Positions 33,441 to 44,656 of a DNA stretch of 64,000 bases are shown here, piece by piece (the first letter of the stretch is position 1; every line of letters begins with the position of its first letter). Source of the stretch: Astropecten irregularis (lineage: Eukaryota; Echinodermata; Asteroidea; Paxillosida; Astropectinidae). The notes beneath the pieces are model-generated. The model worked only from the letters and a program-made list of their open reading frames with translations. It was not told the DNA's origin and ran no database searches. The stretch lies in NCBI GenBank assembly GCA_963971285.1, contig OZ020244.1, positions 10,850,001-10,914,000 of the forward strand, written 5' to 3'. Made by a program: the position numbers and the translations under genes.

Positions 33441-33985
33441 ATTGACTAATTAAATATGCAAATTAGCTGTCACGTGCTTAATTATTGAAGAATTTTTACA
33501 ACTCAGAGTCAGTGTGATCCTTAGTTTATAAGCTTTCATATGATACCTCATCTAAGCTGATCAGAAGAAGCTATGAAGAGATAAGCAATAAACAAACTTA
33601 CTGCACTAAGCTATGGGAGCAAAAAGTTCGAAGGAATAATAATAATGTAAAATCCGAACGAAAACAATACCTGTTCCGACATCGGCAATGTCGGAACAGC
33701 TAAAAACTGAACAAAAATGCTGTGCTGAAGAAGATCCATTCTTCAGAGAAGTATGCGAAGACAATTGCCTAAAGACATGTAAGTATGTAACCCACTCATG
33801 TTAACTGGACAAGATGTCCATATAGATATAGGCACCATCTGTATTCAATTTTTTTTCAAAATTATACCCCTCCGCCAGGACACGGATCACTGTCCCTGGA
33901 TCATGTCAACAAAATATGGTCACCTTAGCCTACTATACAAGTAACGATGATTGTCACACTGCGATGATCGTTACCCTAGGACTAG

Positions 33986-34211
33986 GGCCCAATTTCATGG
34001 AATCCGTTACCGTTAGCAAGAATTCTTCGCTTACGGTAGCATAATTTGTTTGGTAACGGTTAGCGTATTTCACAGAAGAGTTTCCTTTTTGGTAACGGTA
34101 AGCAAGGAATTTTTGCAGATTGCATACGACAGCCCATAAGCAGAAAGTGATCACGGTTACCCTAGACATTTTTCACTAACTGAGAGTCTTGCTTACGGAT
34201 TCCATGAAATA
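33986..34211. mobile_element. MITE with AATTTCATGGAATCCGT ends
   Basis: Inverted ends TTTCATGGAATCCGT and ACGGATTCCATGAAA bound about 225 bp with further internal inverted pieces (GGTAACGGTTAGC, GCTTACGG). The left end carries GGGCCC; the right end has lost it. A related terminus occurs at 57990-58053. Confidence 0.65.
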
Positions 34212-35356
34212 GATTTCACGCTAAGTCTGACATGTGTCTGACATTTACAACTTAAGTACAGTCAACACAAGTGTACATGATGTATGACTGGGACCGATCA
34301 TCGCAACTAGGCCTAGTACAAGTAAATGGCATACAACATGTACTGTACTTAAGTTGTAAATGTAAAATGCTGTTTATGCAAGGTATGTATGTAGGGCCTT
34401 GTTCTGTTACCTACGCCTCGGATGTACGTAGGCCTAGCATGCCTAAAGTTAGGCCTAACTGCAACTGTTTTTAGTGTTAGTGACACTATAGTGTATTTCA
34501 ATTCAATGTTCCAACGCGAGCATGACAAAACTTCCTTTGACTAAGCTAGGCAAAATTTACAATAGACCTAAGCTAGCCAGCCCTAGCCTAGCATAAATCA
34601 AAATTATGAACACAACAAAATGAACTTATCTGTCTGCGTTAGGTAGGCCCCCTATTCATTATTCAACCATTGTAAGACACAACGGTTGGACTCTGGAAAA
34701 TCCACGGATACGGAGAATTCCTGACAGACAGTTCGCATGATTATTCGAAAACTTGATAAAATAGCGCCCTCCACATTTACATTTTGACGGAGTTGAGTAG
34801 CACATCATTTTGAAACCCACAGTCTCTTAAAGATACTATATCACTTAGGCTAGGGTAAATAAAAATCTTTTTCTTTTATAAAATTTGTTTTATTTGTTTT
34901 TGTAGGGCCTTACATTAAACAACACATTAGTCAAACGCATCAACAAAAACAACGGAGCAAATTTTAGTGTGTAACGTTAGGCCGACTCACGAGTTAATAC
35001 AATCTCTTATCTGACCCCATGCTTCCAACTTGTGTTTGTTGGTTAAATTCGTTCCCCGGAATGCCCCTTCAATCGTTGCCTTTTCCTCTAGATATGCCGA
35101 AGCAAGTGCAGCGTCCATTTTCGGGGTGAACGGGACGGATTTCCTCTTTTGGTGACCTAGGCCTACTACATCAATTTCGGAGGTCATAATGGCAAAAGTC
35201 TTTGATCAGTTCAATGTGAAATTACCGGGCGCAGACGACGTGCAAAATTTCCCCAAAAAGCAGACGATTTGACGTTTTGTGCTGCGCGCGCACGTATTTC
35301 ACGCACTAAGCGTAACAGCCGTCAAAAGTCGGTGGTGAAATACGCTTGTGCTTAAA

Positions 35357-35734
35357 GGCATTGCATACGTTTGGTAATGACTCTGAAAATTTATGGCAAT
35401 AAAAACTTACTTGGTGAGAACTACAGCTGCTTTGGATAGTATAATGCATATTGAGAAACTTTCAATTCGAAGTACCGCGGTTATGGAAAAATATGTCACT
35501 TTTTATCTCCAAAAATTACGAATCTGAGAAGCGTTATGGCCGTAACGCTTCTCAGCTATTGACTTACTGTTATCTGGCGTGAAATAACCGCTCTAGTTTG
35601 TCGCCAAAATCTCAAAAACGCTACCACCTTTTGAAGTGAAACTTTCACAGGTTAGTTTTATGGTATATATACACAATTATATTGGTTTGAAACAAAGAGT
35701 AGGCTCAAATTACCAAACGTATGCAATCCCTTTA
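35357..35734. mobile_element. TTAA-flanked MITE
   Basis: The ends AGGCATTGCATACGTTTGGT and its near-perfect complement (ACCAAACGTATGCAATCCCT) are flanked by TTAA on both sides. TTAA duplications are typical of piggyBac and Kolobok families. An 11-bp hairpin (GAGAAGCGTTA/TAACGCTTCTC) lies at 35527-35554. No ORF. Confidence 0.75.
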
Positions 35735-35741
35735 AGCAAAT

Positions 35742-35804
35742 TCTCGTGCTACCGTTAGCACGAGAATTTGCTTAAGCGTAAAAAGTTTTATGAAATTGGG
35801 CCCT
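35742..35804. other. Possible right end of the Harbinger-type element
   Basis: The terminus ATGAAATTGGGCCCT is preceded by a palindrome GCAAATTCTCGTGCTA..TAGCACGAGAATTTGC. It lies 0.6 kb upstream of the Myb/SANT-like exon 1. At this exact edge a dispersed repeat family (also at 39221 and 40082) resumes, so it looks like a real element boundary. The matching left end was not found. Confidence 0.4.
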
Positions 35805-36301
35805 GATCTGTTGGCTTCCTATCAATGGTGATGAATATTAAGTTTGTTTTTTGTAAAACACAAAATCGCTCGTACAGCTTGGACATGAGTGATGGTATCG
35901 ATTTGCTCATTTTTCAGGTTCATTTGTCTACTGTCAAAAATAATGTATGACCTGTTTTGATAGCAGAATCTCGCGAAAAGAAAACCATTATACATTTTAC
36001 TTAATAAAATGGCCAGCATTAACTGTCCCCAGAATCATATGTATATAGCATTACATTAAGAAAACGATGGATGCCCGTTGATGGCTGTCTGACAATGTCA
36101 TGAAAAAGGAATCATGAAATTTACTCATTACTAAGAAATCGTCTGATCAATATAGTAAAGACTTTTCATATCGATTTTATATCCCCCTTACGGCGACCAT
36201 CTCGAAATATTACTGCATTAAAGAGACCAGTCTTAAAATGAGCCGCCTTACGACGACCGTATGTTATAGTAATATAATTATAGCAGTCATAAGTTGACCA
36301 G
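35805..36301. repeat. Dispersed repeat family, copy A
   Basis: About 500 bp that matches 39221-39730. It shares CTGTTGGCTTCCTATCAATG, GATGGTATCGATTTGCTCAT, AAATGGCCAGCATT and TTACGGCGACCATC in the same order. No coding potential beyond short chance ORFs. Confidence 0.9.
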
Positions 36302-36872
36302 ACTCGCAGCAGAATCACGCGCATCAAATGCCGAACAGGGGCAGACTATTGTCGGGTTAATGTATGCATTTATTATGTCCTACACTGCACCGGCATTTCG
36401 TGCGACGTCTAGTTTTCGGATGCCTTAGAATTTTTAATTCCCGTACTTAATTAATATTTCAAATTGTCTATAATAGCAAACAACATTTTGCTGTATGGAC
36501 ATTTTTTTCAGATGTTTTACCACGTATATTAAGGAGTTGGCACGTATAGGCCTAGGCCTAAAATTTGACTAACTACCGGCGCACGCGACCCTAATGCCAT
36601 GCATTGTCATTGTTGACTTATCGAATGGATCAAAGTCTCAGTCTTGAGAATTGAACAAACTGAAATTATTATTACTCATCAATGATAATTTCATGTTTCT
36701 CGGATGAATTTGCTAATTAACTAGCGAATTACTTTTTTTTTTTTTTTTTTTTAACTCTATACAGAATATAATGCTCTTAGGCGACATACTACATGTAAGT
36801 TACCGGTAGGCTACTCCCCCAGTAGGTCTATATGACTGTATGGCCGTGCGTGGGACAAAAGCTGAGGCACCA
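36302..36872. other. No recognised gene
   Basis: AT-rich non-coding sequence with a run of about 20 T at 36733-36752. Confidence 0.5.
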
Positions 36873-37610
36873 CGCCGGAGGCGTATTTTTTTACCGTAGC
36901 CATAATGCGTAATATCACTCATTGTGTTTATCTGTGCGACTGTAATAAGGCTACGAGTTCTGCTACGCCAACTACACGCTGCTTATGATCACGCAACTAG
37001 GCAACTCATGGCATATTGGGCATGTTTACGCGATGTTATAAAAATCCTTTTTTGGAGGGGGGGGGGGGGTTCAAGAATGATAAAATTGCAGATCTTTGTC
37101 GCGATACCGCACTGTTGTACATGGTCGCGTTGGTGATGGTGCTTATTCTGTCACTGAGGCGATGATTAAATATAACGGTATCACGGCTCATCACGAGGCA
37201 GCATGCAGAGAGGCTGATACGAATGCAGTTAGGCTGCATCCGAATCTGTTGTCTAGACTAGAGCACTATGCTGCATCCGAATCTGTTGTCTAGAGCTAGG
37301 TCTAGGTCTTCGCTCCATTGGAAGTACGCGCAGAAACCTAGACAATAGACCTAGCCGTAGCTCTGGAAGCCCGTTTTTATTAGTTACTGTACACATGTAC
37401 ACTACATCATACATGACTGTGTGCTCAGCTGTAGTATAGACACTGTATGGCTGTGCGGTAGTATACTAGTATTACATCGTCGCGTTCATACAACTTTATA
37501 CAAGTTTCTTTTTCGCGCGCAGCTATAGTTTTTTCTCCAGCCGCTACGCGGTTACAATTGCGTGATATTACACATTAGGAGTACGGTAAAAAAAATACGC
37601 TAACCGGAGG
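36873..37610. mobile_element. Inverted-repeat element, about 740 bp
   Basis: The left arm near 36879-36920 (GCGTATTTTTTTACCGTA..TAATGCGTAATATCAC) is the near complement of 37560-37606. The interior has a 26-bp direct repeat, GCTGCATCCGAATCTGTTGT and a few bases more, at about 37232 and 37270. No ORF of note. Confidence 0.55.
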
Positions 37611-37959
37611 GCCACTAACTTTGATCTACGGAAGACTCCAGCGCAGTGCGTCGGCGGCGGTCAATGTGTAGGCTTATGAACCGTGCAGCCTGAGTATAGC
37701 TGTGTGTCGGTCGGAGTTGTCTGCGGGCCGTACACGCAATTAAACGAGCAACATTTCACGATACTTCTCTTGGTTAGAATAAAAAAATCAATCAAAAACA
37801 TAATTATGTAAACCTTTTGTATTGTTGAGTCTGGAAATTGAATTCTATTTTTTAGAAGGCTTGGAAAGTAATTACTACAATTAATTAAAGACACTCGTGG
37901 CGCACATATTATTATCCATGGTCATTGGGCCATAATTAACATTCCTGAAACCATCTCAA

Positions 37960-38150
37960 CTCCCTGGGGAGTATACAGCCCCGGCTACTTTAAAGCGCAC
38001 AGAGGCTAATCAAACTACAAAGCCATCTCTACCCTCGCAGGTACCCATTTACACCTTGATGAAAAGGAGCAATAAGTGATAAAGCGTCTTGCCCAAGGAC
38101 GCAAGCACCGCAAGCCCATGGCTGGCTTTGAACCAACGATCTGTAAATTA
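37960..38150. repeat. SINE/LINE-tail-like repeat fragment
   Basis: Contains TACCCATTTACACCT, GTCTTGCCCAAGGACGCAA and GGCTTTGAACCAACGATC. These are the recurrent ending of many marine-animal SINEs and L2-type LINE tails. Identification is by resemblance only. Confidence 0.4.
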
Positions 38151-39220
38151 GTTTTGAAGAAAAATACAATTGTTTACCATTATGCGTGAAGTAGTAGGGG
38201 GCTTGGTTTCTATAAGTAAATTCACTAATATAATGGTTTGAATGACGTGATAGTATGTGGACTTAACAAGAAAATTTGTAATGAAAAATTCTTAAATGAT
38301 CATAATACTCCAGTAGCGCCCTATTTTATACATGTACCATTAATTGTTGCATAATAATAAGTTGTTCATTGTTTAAAAGTTAATGAAATTGAAATGAACT
38401 ACTAACAAACTGTTAAAAAGTTAAAGATTAAAAAAGATAAAGAAAAGTGCTATTTGTATTACAGAAAATACCAGACAACGGTTTTTATCAACAAAAGGCA
38501 GGTTGGCCTGTATCAAGTATACACTTTTTATTCGTACATTTTGGAAGTACATTACCCTCCATTTCCAAAATTCAATTTTTGCCTTAAAAAAAACCCATAA
38601 AAATCAGTCACAACTGACAAAAGTTGGCATTTATGGTATCACACAAATTTTGGCACGGGGTATTAAACCCATCAGCATATCGATGGTTTGGGGGTCTTGA
38701 ATCATGTGGTTTATTTGATGAGAACCTTGATTTCAGTTATTTTTAATGACGGCACAATTTCTTTGGCCACTATTATTATTATCTTGTAGTGATGTAAAAG
38801 GCCAAATGTTTCCTAGAGATTTTTAGGGGCATTTATTGACGAAATTCAAATTTAAGAGCTCCGAAGTAAAAACAAATCAGGGTGAGGTGGGTCACCAACA
38901 TGACCTTCCTGGTGAAGTTTCAGCCCCGCCGGACCAGGGGTGGGGGAGTTATGACTGTTTTTAGTCGCGGAGGGCGCCCTCTGCTGTTTTTTCCATAGGG
39001 TTTGTACACGGTATTGGGCGTGACCTAAAACATAAACATGGAGGCGCGCAGGCTTGAAACTATAACATGTCCTAGATTACGTTACATATTATCTGTCTTT
39101 AAAGTTTAGTAATGGAAATCCCTATTCCCTGTGATGTTTTTTATTTGTTTAATTTGTATTTGTTTATCCTATGATTTGTGCACAAAAGTCGCCATGTACA
39201 AATCCAATGGTAGTGTCCCT
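38151..39220. other. No recognised gene
   Basis: AT-rich sequence without supported ORFs or repeats. Confidence 0.5.
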
Positions 39221-39730
39221 CTGATCTGTTGGCTTCCTATCAATGATGCTGGATATTAAGTGTTTTTTTTTGTAAAACACAAAATCGCTCGTAGAAATTG
39301 GACTTGACTGATGGTATCGATTTGCTCATTATTCAGATTCATTATTTTGTCTACTGCCAACCATTTAAAAATAATATCCGACCTGTTTTGATAGCAGAAT
39401 CTCGCGAAATTTTTTTTTTTTACATTTTACTTAATAAAATGGCCAGCATTGACTGTCCCCAGAATCATATGTATATAGCATTACATTAAGAAAACGATGG
39501 ATGCCCGTTGATGGCTGTCTGACAATGTCATGAAAAAGGAATCATAAAATTAACACATTGCTAAGAAATCGTCTGATCATTTTAGGAAAGACTTTTCATA
39601 TCGATTTTATATCCCCCTTACGGCGACCATCATGACATAATAACCGCATTAAAGAGACCAGTCTTAAAATGAGCCGCCTTATGACGACCGTATGTTTTAG
39701 TAATATAATAGCAGTCATAAGTTGACCAGA
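39221..39730. repeat. Dispersed repeat family, copy B
   Basis: Same family as 35805-36301. The shared part begins at CTGATCTGTTGGC; here it is preceded by GTAGTGTCCCT, as in copy C. Confidence 0.9.
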
Positions 39731-40081
39731 TAATGTTAAAGCTCAAACGTACATTGACAGTCTTTACACTGAAAACATTTACAAGAATGCTGTTGATTAC
39801 AGCAGTGTAATATACTATCTAAATATAAAGACATTGTCAGGATAGATAAAGAAACAAGGTGGTTAGTGGTGGATCGAATTAGCAGCAAACGGAGCAGTTT
39901 GGGTTATCTTTGAGAGACTGATGGTAAAATGAACAACTTGTGAAGCAATAAAACAAATTCAACAGCGGCGTTCAAAGGTCAGTGTGTGTTGTGGGAGGAG
40001 AGGGGAAAATAAGGGTTGTTCCAACCACCAAGCCCCCCTTCCCTTTTCTTTCCGCAAACAGCTATCAAATCTGAAAGACTG

Positions 40082-40380
40082 TAGTGTCCCTCTGATTTGT
40101 TGGCTTCCTATCAATGGTGCTGGATAAGTACACGAACACGCAACCAGACAAAACATTATAATGCAAGGGTGTATAACAGAACAGTAGTTTATCTTCTTTT
40201 GTTCATTATGATGTATTTCCTCAGTAGCAAATCGAATCGGAGGGGACAATGATAACATGTTTTCCGTGTAAAACACAGAATCAAAGCCTCCGCTGTAGAA
40301 CTTGGACTTGACTGATGGTATCGATTTGCTAATTTTCAGGTTCATTTGTCTACTGTCCACCAAAATCCAACCTGTTTTCC
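40082..40380. repeat. Dispersed repeat family, copy C (rearranged)
   Basis: Starts GTAGTGTCCCTCTGATTTGT like copy B. It is then interrupted by about 150 bp of other sequence and resumes at CTTGGACTTGACTGATGG. It ends at TTTGTCTACTGTC. Confidence 0.8.
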
Positions 40381-40944
40381 TCTTCCGGTTTAATTTCTGT
40401 AGGTGATGCAAATTACTATTAATCCCCATCCCAATACTGAACTTGACATTGCCGGCGTCAGGTATCAGTGAATGCAGAAAAACAGCCCATAATTAGTGAA
40501 AAAGGGTTCACTTGTTTATTTGCGTACACTGTAAAAAAAAAAATCTGTATTTGTACGGGAAAAAATCTGGCAGCCAGGACGCCAGAACCATTCTGTAAAA
40601 AAACGATGACTGTGTTTTAACAGAACAGGCTGTATTTTAACAACTTCCAAATGCTGTCATTTTACAGAACTGCAGCTGTTAATTTGCATCAGGAAAACCG
40701 TTTAATTAATTGTCTCATGACATAATTTTACGCCTTTAACATGTAAATTAACTATTATATTATGACATTTTACATTTTTAAAGCACTGTTGTTTTACAGA
40801 ACCACACTTTTTTTTAAATTTGATTTTCTGTTTTCTTTATTGCCCATACCGTCATTTTACAGAACTGTCGTTTCCCTTACTGGTCCAAACTGAAGACAAG
40901 AAATAAAGCCAGAGACACTTTTTTACAATCATAAAAGCCTTTAT

Positions 40945-42935
40945 TTTTTATTTTTATGAAAAATTAAAACAAGGTTTTACTGGAATATTTCGAACCTGTA
41001 CATGGGCCAACTGTATGTGGATTTTTTTCAAGAAAAACAAAATTGCACTATGTGCCTTTGTTTCAAACCATTATCAGTTTACATCTAAAATGAAAAATAA
41101 AAACAAGGTTAAACTGGAATATTTCAAACCTGTACATGGGCCAAGTTTATGTGGTTTATCTCAAGAAAAACAAAATTGCACTCTGTGCCTTTATTTCAAA
41201 CCATAATCAGTTTACATCTAAAATGAAAAATAAAAACAAGGTTTAACTGGAATATTTCAAACCTGTTCATGGGCCAAGTTTACGTGGTTTTTCTGAAGAA
41301 AAACAAAACTGCACTCTGTGCCTTTGTTTCAAACCATAATCAGTTTACATCTAAAATGAAAAATAAAAAACAGAAGTTTAACTGGAATATTTCAAACCTG
41401 TTCATTGGCCAACTGTATGTTGTTTTTCTCAAGAAAAACAAAATTGCACTATGTGCCTCTGTTTCAAAACCTTATCTGTTTACATCTGAAGGAAAAATTA
41501 AAACAAGGTTTAACTGGAATATTTCAAACCTGTTCATTGGCCAACTGTTTGTTGTTTTTCTCAAAATTGCACTATATGTGCCTTTGTTTCAAAACCTTAT
41601 CTGTTTACATCTGAAGGAAAAATAAAAACAAGGTTTAACTGGAATATTTCAAACCTGTTCCTGGGCCAACTTTATGTGGTTTTTCTCAAGGAAAACAAAA
41701 TTGCACTCTGTGCCTTCGTTTCAAACCATTATTAGTTAACATCTAAAATAAAAAATAAAAACAAGGTTTTACTGGAATATTTCAAACCTGTTCATGGGCC
41801 GACTGTTTGTGGGCCAAGTGTATGTGGTTTTCTCAAAAAAAAACAAAATTGCACTCTGTGCCTTTGTTTCAAACCATAATCAGTTTACATCTAAATTGAA
41901 AAATAAAAACAAGGTTTAACTGGAATATTTCAAACCTGTACATGGGCCAACTGTATGTGGTTTTTCTCAAGAAAAACGAAATTGCACTCTGTGCCTTTGT
42001 TTCAAACCACTATTAGTTTACATCTAAAATGAAAAATAAAAACAAGGTTTGACTGGAATATTTTTTAAAATCTGTTCATGGGCCAAGTGTATGTGGTTTT
42101 TCTCAACAAAAACAAAATTGCACTCTGTGCCTTTGTTTCAAACCATAATCAGTTTACATCTAAAATGAAAAATTAAAACAAGATTTAACTGGAATATTTC
42201 AAACCTGTACATGGGCCAACTGTATGTGGTTTTTCTAAAGAAAAACAAAATTGCACTCTGTGCCTTTGTTTCAAACCATTATTAGTTTACATCTCAAATG
42301 AAAAATAAAAACAAGTTTTAACTGGAATATTTCAAACTTGTTCATGGGCCAACTGTTTGTGGGCCAAGTGTATGTGGTTTTTCTCAAGAAAAACAAAATT
42401 GCACTCTGTGCCTTTGTTTCAAACCATAATCAGTTTACATCTAAATTGAAAAATAAAAACAAGGTTTAACTGGAATATTTCAAACCTGTACATGGGCCAA
42501 CTGTATGTGGTTTTTCTCAAGAAAAACAAAATTGCACTCTGTGCCCTTGTTTCAAACCATTATCAGTTTACATCTAAAATGAAAAATAAAAACATGGTTT
42601 AACTGGAATATTTCAAACCTGTTAATGGGCCAAGTGTATGTGGTTTTTCTAAAGAAAAACAAAATTGCACTCTGTGCCTTTGTTTCAAACCTTTATAAGT
42701 TTACATCTGAAATGAAAAATAAAAACAAGGTTTAACTGGAATATTTCAAACCTGTTCATGGGCCAACTGTTTGTGGCTTTTCTCAAGCAAAAAAAAATTA
42801 CACTCTGTGTCTTTGTTTCAAATCATAATCAGTTTACATCTAAAATGAAAAATAAAAACAAGGTTTGACTTGAGTATTTCAAACCTGTTCATGGGCCAAC
42901 TGTATGTTGTTTTTCTCAAGAAAAGTATAGTTTCG
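40945..42935. repeat. 132-bp tandem array with 4-unit higher-order period
   Basis: About 15 units sharing AACTGGAATATTTCAAACCT, TGGGCCAACTGTATGTGG and AAATTGCACTCTGTGCC. Unit starts fall near 40983, 41117, 41249, 41384, 41517, 41642, 41775, 41923, 42055, 42191, 42324, 42473, 42605 and 42738. Two units carry the same 16-bp insertion (CTGTTTGTGGGCCAAG) 549 bp apart. 132 is divisible by 3, so a repeating ORF of 118 codons arises at 41269-41625; I do not call it a gene. Confidence 0.95.
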
Positions 42936-42974
42936 TTTTTTTTTGGACATGAGCTGTAGAGGTTGTTAGTGTAC

Positions 42975-43659
42975 CTACAAATTCCATCCATTCTCAAATG
43001 ACTTGAGGTCATTTGCAAGTTTTAACACATCGGTATGGACGCCCGTCTTCCTTCCAGTTTTGGTGCCTTCTTGGGGGTTTATGCCAGCTAGGCACCTGTA
43101 ATAAATGAACAAAATTATTACTTTTATACTTATACAATTATTATATAACAATAAATTATAACCAATACAAACAGGATGTCTTCTTTGTAGTATTCATGAA
43201 TACTGTGTTAGTCATGGCATCATGCCAGTGAATGTGACTTAGGTACAGACAGGTTCTCCTATTTTCCCCATGGCTCTCTTTTGTAGTACTGTCTCATTAT
43301 TATATAAAAAGTTCTCCATCTAAAAAATGCAATTTCTTTAGTTAGTTTGTTTCGTTTATTATCCAGTTGTGCGAAACACATTCGTATGAAATTGCAACAC
43401 ACTATAGAGATGCATCACTTAAAGAGGACAAAAATGAAAACATCTCTAGACATGAGTTGAAACAGTTTTACCCTCAGTTGTCCTATTTGTGCTTACCTCT
43501 GAATGAACTCCATTGCCCCTGTAGAGCCTTTGGGGAACTGCAAGTTGAAAACATAGTAGGAGCAGAAAAGCACGCAGGTAGCCGTGACAGGATTGGAAAC
43601 ATCAAGAAGGACCATGTTCCCAATGGCAAGCGACCACTTATTTGCTCGAAGTACTTCAC
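42975..43659 (-). CDS. Last two exons of an unnamed transposon-type gene
   Basis: Exon 43659-43497 (acceptor TCTGGACAG, donor AG|GTAAGC) joins in phase 2 to exon 43095-42975, which ends TAG. The first exon reads LAIGNMVLLDVSNPVTATCV, then SYYVFNLQFPKG and GAMEFIQR. The second reads CLAGINPQEGTKTGRKTG and ends in KSFENGWNL. The AxxxxF-YYVFNL-P-G-EF-Q pattern recalls a large unnamed family found in fish and marine invertebrates, often near transposons; I know no function for it. Upstream exons are missing and may be separated by the insertion at 43805. Confidence 0.6.
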
Positions 43660-43804
43660 CTGTCCAGACATAAAAAAATACCTATTTTGGAATGGGGAGG
43701 TGGGGATGGGATGGAGACATTAAAATAAGATCTGCTTAAACTCACTAACCACATTGGGTGCAAAACCTGATTACTGTCACCAGCCAGCTGAGCTAAAAGT
43801 GGTT

Positions 43805-44656
43805 TATACTCAGACAACAAAGTGGGGACTGACACCATTCTTGAATTCATGCCACAGCTTGAAACTGCATTTATTATGCACTTATTAAAAATGCAAAAGA
43901 AAAAACATATGAACAGAAAGTTATGTACATTAATTACACATTATTCAAATTTTCCTAGAATGAAATGGCAAGGAGCCGGATACCGAACACAGGGCAAACC
44001 GGCTATACAGACAAACAGGACATAACATTTAATTAATGGACTACCACACCATGTCCATTAAAACAGATTTATGAACGCCATCGTCCATACCCACTTGTGG
44101 CCACACCAAATAGGACTACCAGTCCTTACCAACCAAATTCACCTCACATGGCCGTGTTAACAGCCGGACCTCCACAAACAACACAAGTAACACACCTTGC
44201 CTTCCTATCACCTTATAAAAGATTGGCCCCAACGAAACCGAAGGGCACCAAAATAGTTTAAATAAGGCCTACACACAAAATGATTCCCCAAGTTGGAAAA
44301 CGAGGGGTGCAATTGGCCCCAACGAAACCGAAGGGCACCAACAAATTTAAGTAAGTCCTACACACAAAATGATTCCCCAAGTTGGAAAACGAGGGGTGCA
44401 ATTGGCCCCAACGACACCGAAGGGCACCATAATTAATTCATTACAATTGTAAAAGTATTGGGGAAGATTATCCTCTTTTACAAAACATTGAAAATTCCCC
44501 AAGTTGGAAAACTAAGGGGACATGTTACATAGCCCGACCGGAACCGAAGGGCACTATTGTCAAATAAAATACAAATCCCATGCTCTTACTAATGAAGGCC
44601 ACCTATAAAATGTAAGTACCTTAGGAATTTTCCTGCGATTTTCTGTCCAAAAATGC
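43805..44656 (-). repeat. Ngaro terminal direct repeat (B2)
   Basis: 852 bp, nearly identical to 45227-46078. It contains three sub-repeats of about 88 bp with CCCCAACGAAACCGAAGGGC and CCCCAAGTTGGAAAACGAGG. Confidence 0.95.

Larger units (their letters stand above)
30486..33927. mobile_element. hAT-type element with repeat-filled interior
   Basis: The inverted ends TAAGGTGACCA (30486-30496) and TGGTCACCTTA (33917-33927) continue inward as matching CCAGGGACAGT blocks. Flanks are GCCTACTG and GCCTACTA, a 7-of-8 match consistent with an old 8-bp duplication. The left terminus with repeated GTCCCCGATTT resembles hAT/Tip100-like ends. No transposase ORF is present. The interior consists of CRE-like repeat arrays and a minisatellite. 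An inner inverted pair AGCTGTTCCGAC (30658 and 33690) may mark a second, nested element. Confidence 0.65.
26887..35187 (-). pseudogene. Myb/SANT-like Harbinger partner gene, 7 exons, disrupted
   Basis: Exons on the minus strand: 35187-34991 (ATG), 30007-29940, 29450-29310, 28849-28793, 28361-28332, 28179-28123, and a last exon from 27980. All junctions keep frame; every intron after the first is phase 1. Exons 1-2 give a Myb/SANT-like trihelix (VPFTPKMDAALASAYLEEKA, LEAWGQIRDCINS, SLIQCKDRHRNLVQS). Exon 3 adds TATGGGSEPAPLTPAQELL. The last exon is cut by an 832-bp element at 27133-27964 with an 8-bp duplication. After it the frame meets TAA at 27001-27003, yet stays coding-like to 26887 (MLRKITLLEKEHALRVRV, a coiled coil). 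Such proteins bind DNA and carry the Harbinger nuclease to it. Two lesions suggest a broken copy. Confidence 0.85.
40527..43659 (-). mobile_element. Partial CACTG-ended DNA transposon (inferred)
   Basis: The left end CACTGTAAAAAA has the form of EnSpm/CACTA-type termini. It is followed by sub-terminal copies of TTTTACAGAAC (near 40668, 40792, 40857). A 132-bp tandem array and two spliced exons reading toward this end follow. No right end is seen; the Ngaro element begins at 43805 and probably interrupts it. Confidence is limited by the single terminus. Confidence 0.4.

Noticed and set aside
33986-35804. One transposon spanning both GGGCCC-type ends
   Set aside because: The sub-terminal sequences and flanks differ, so the two ends probably belong to different elements.
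41269-41625. 118-codon ORF with a repeating 44-residue peptide
   Set aside because: It arises because the 132-bp satellite unit is divisible by three. Units outside it carry stops and indels.
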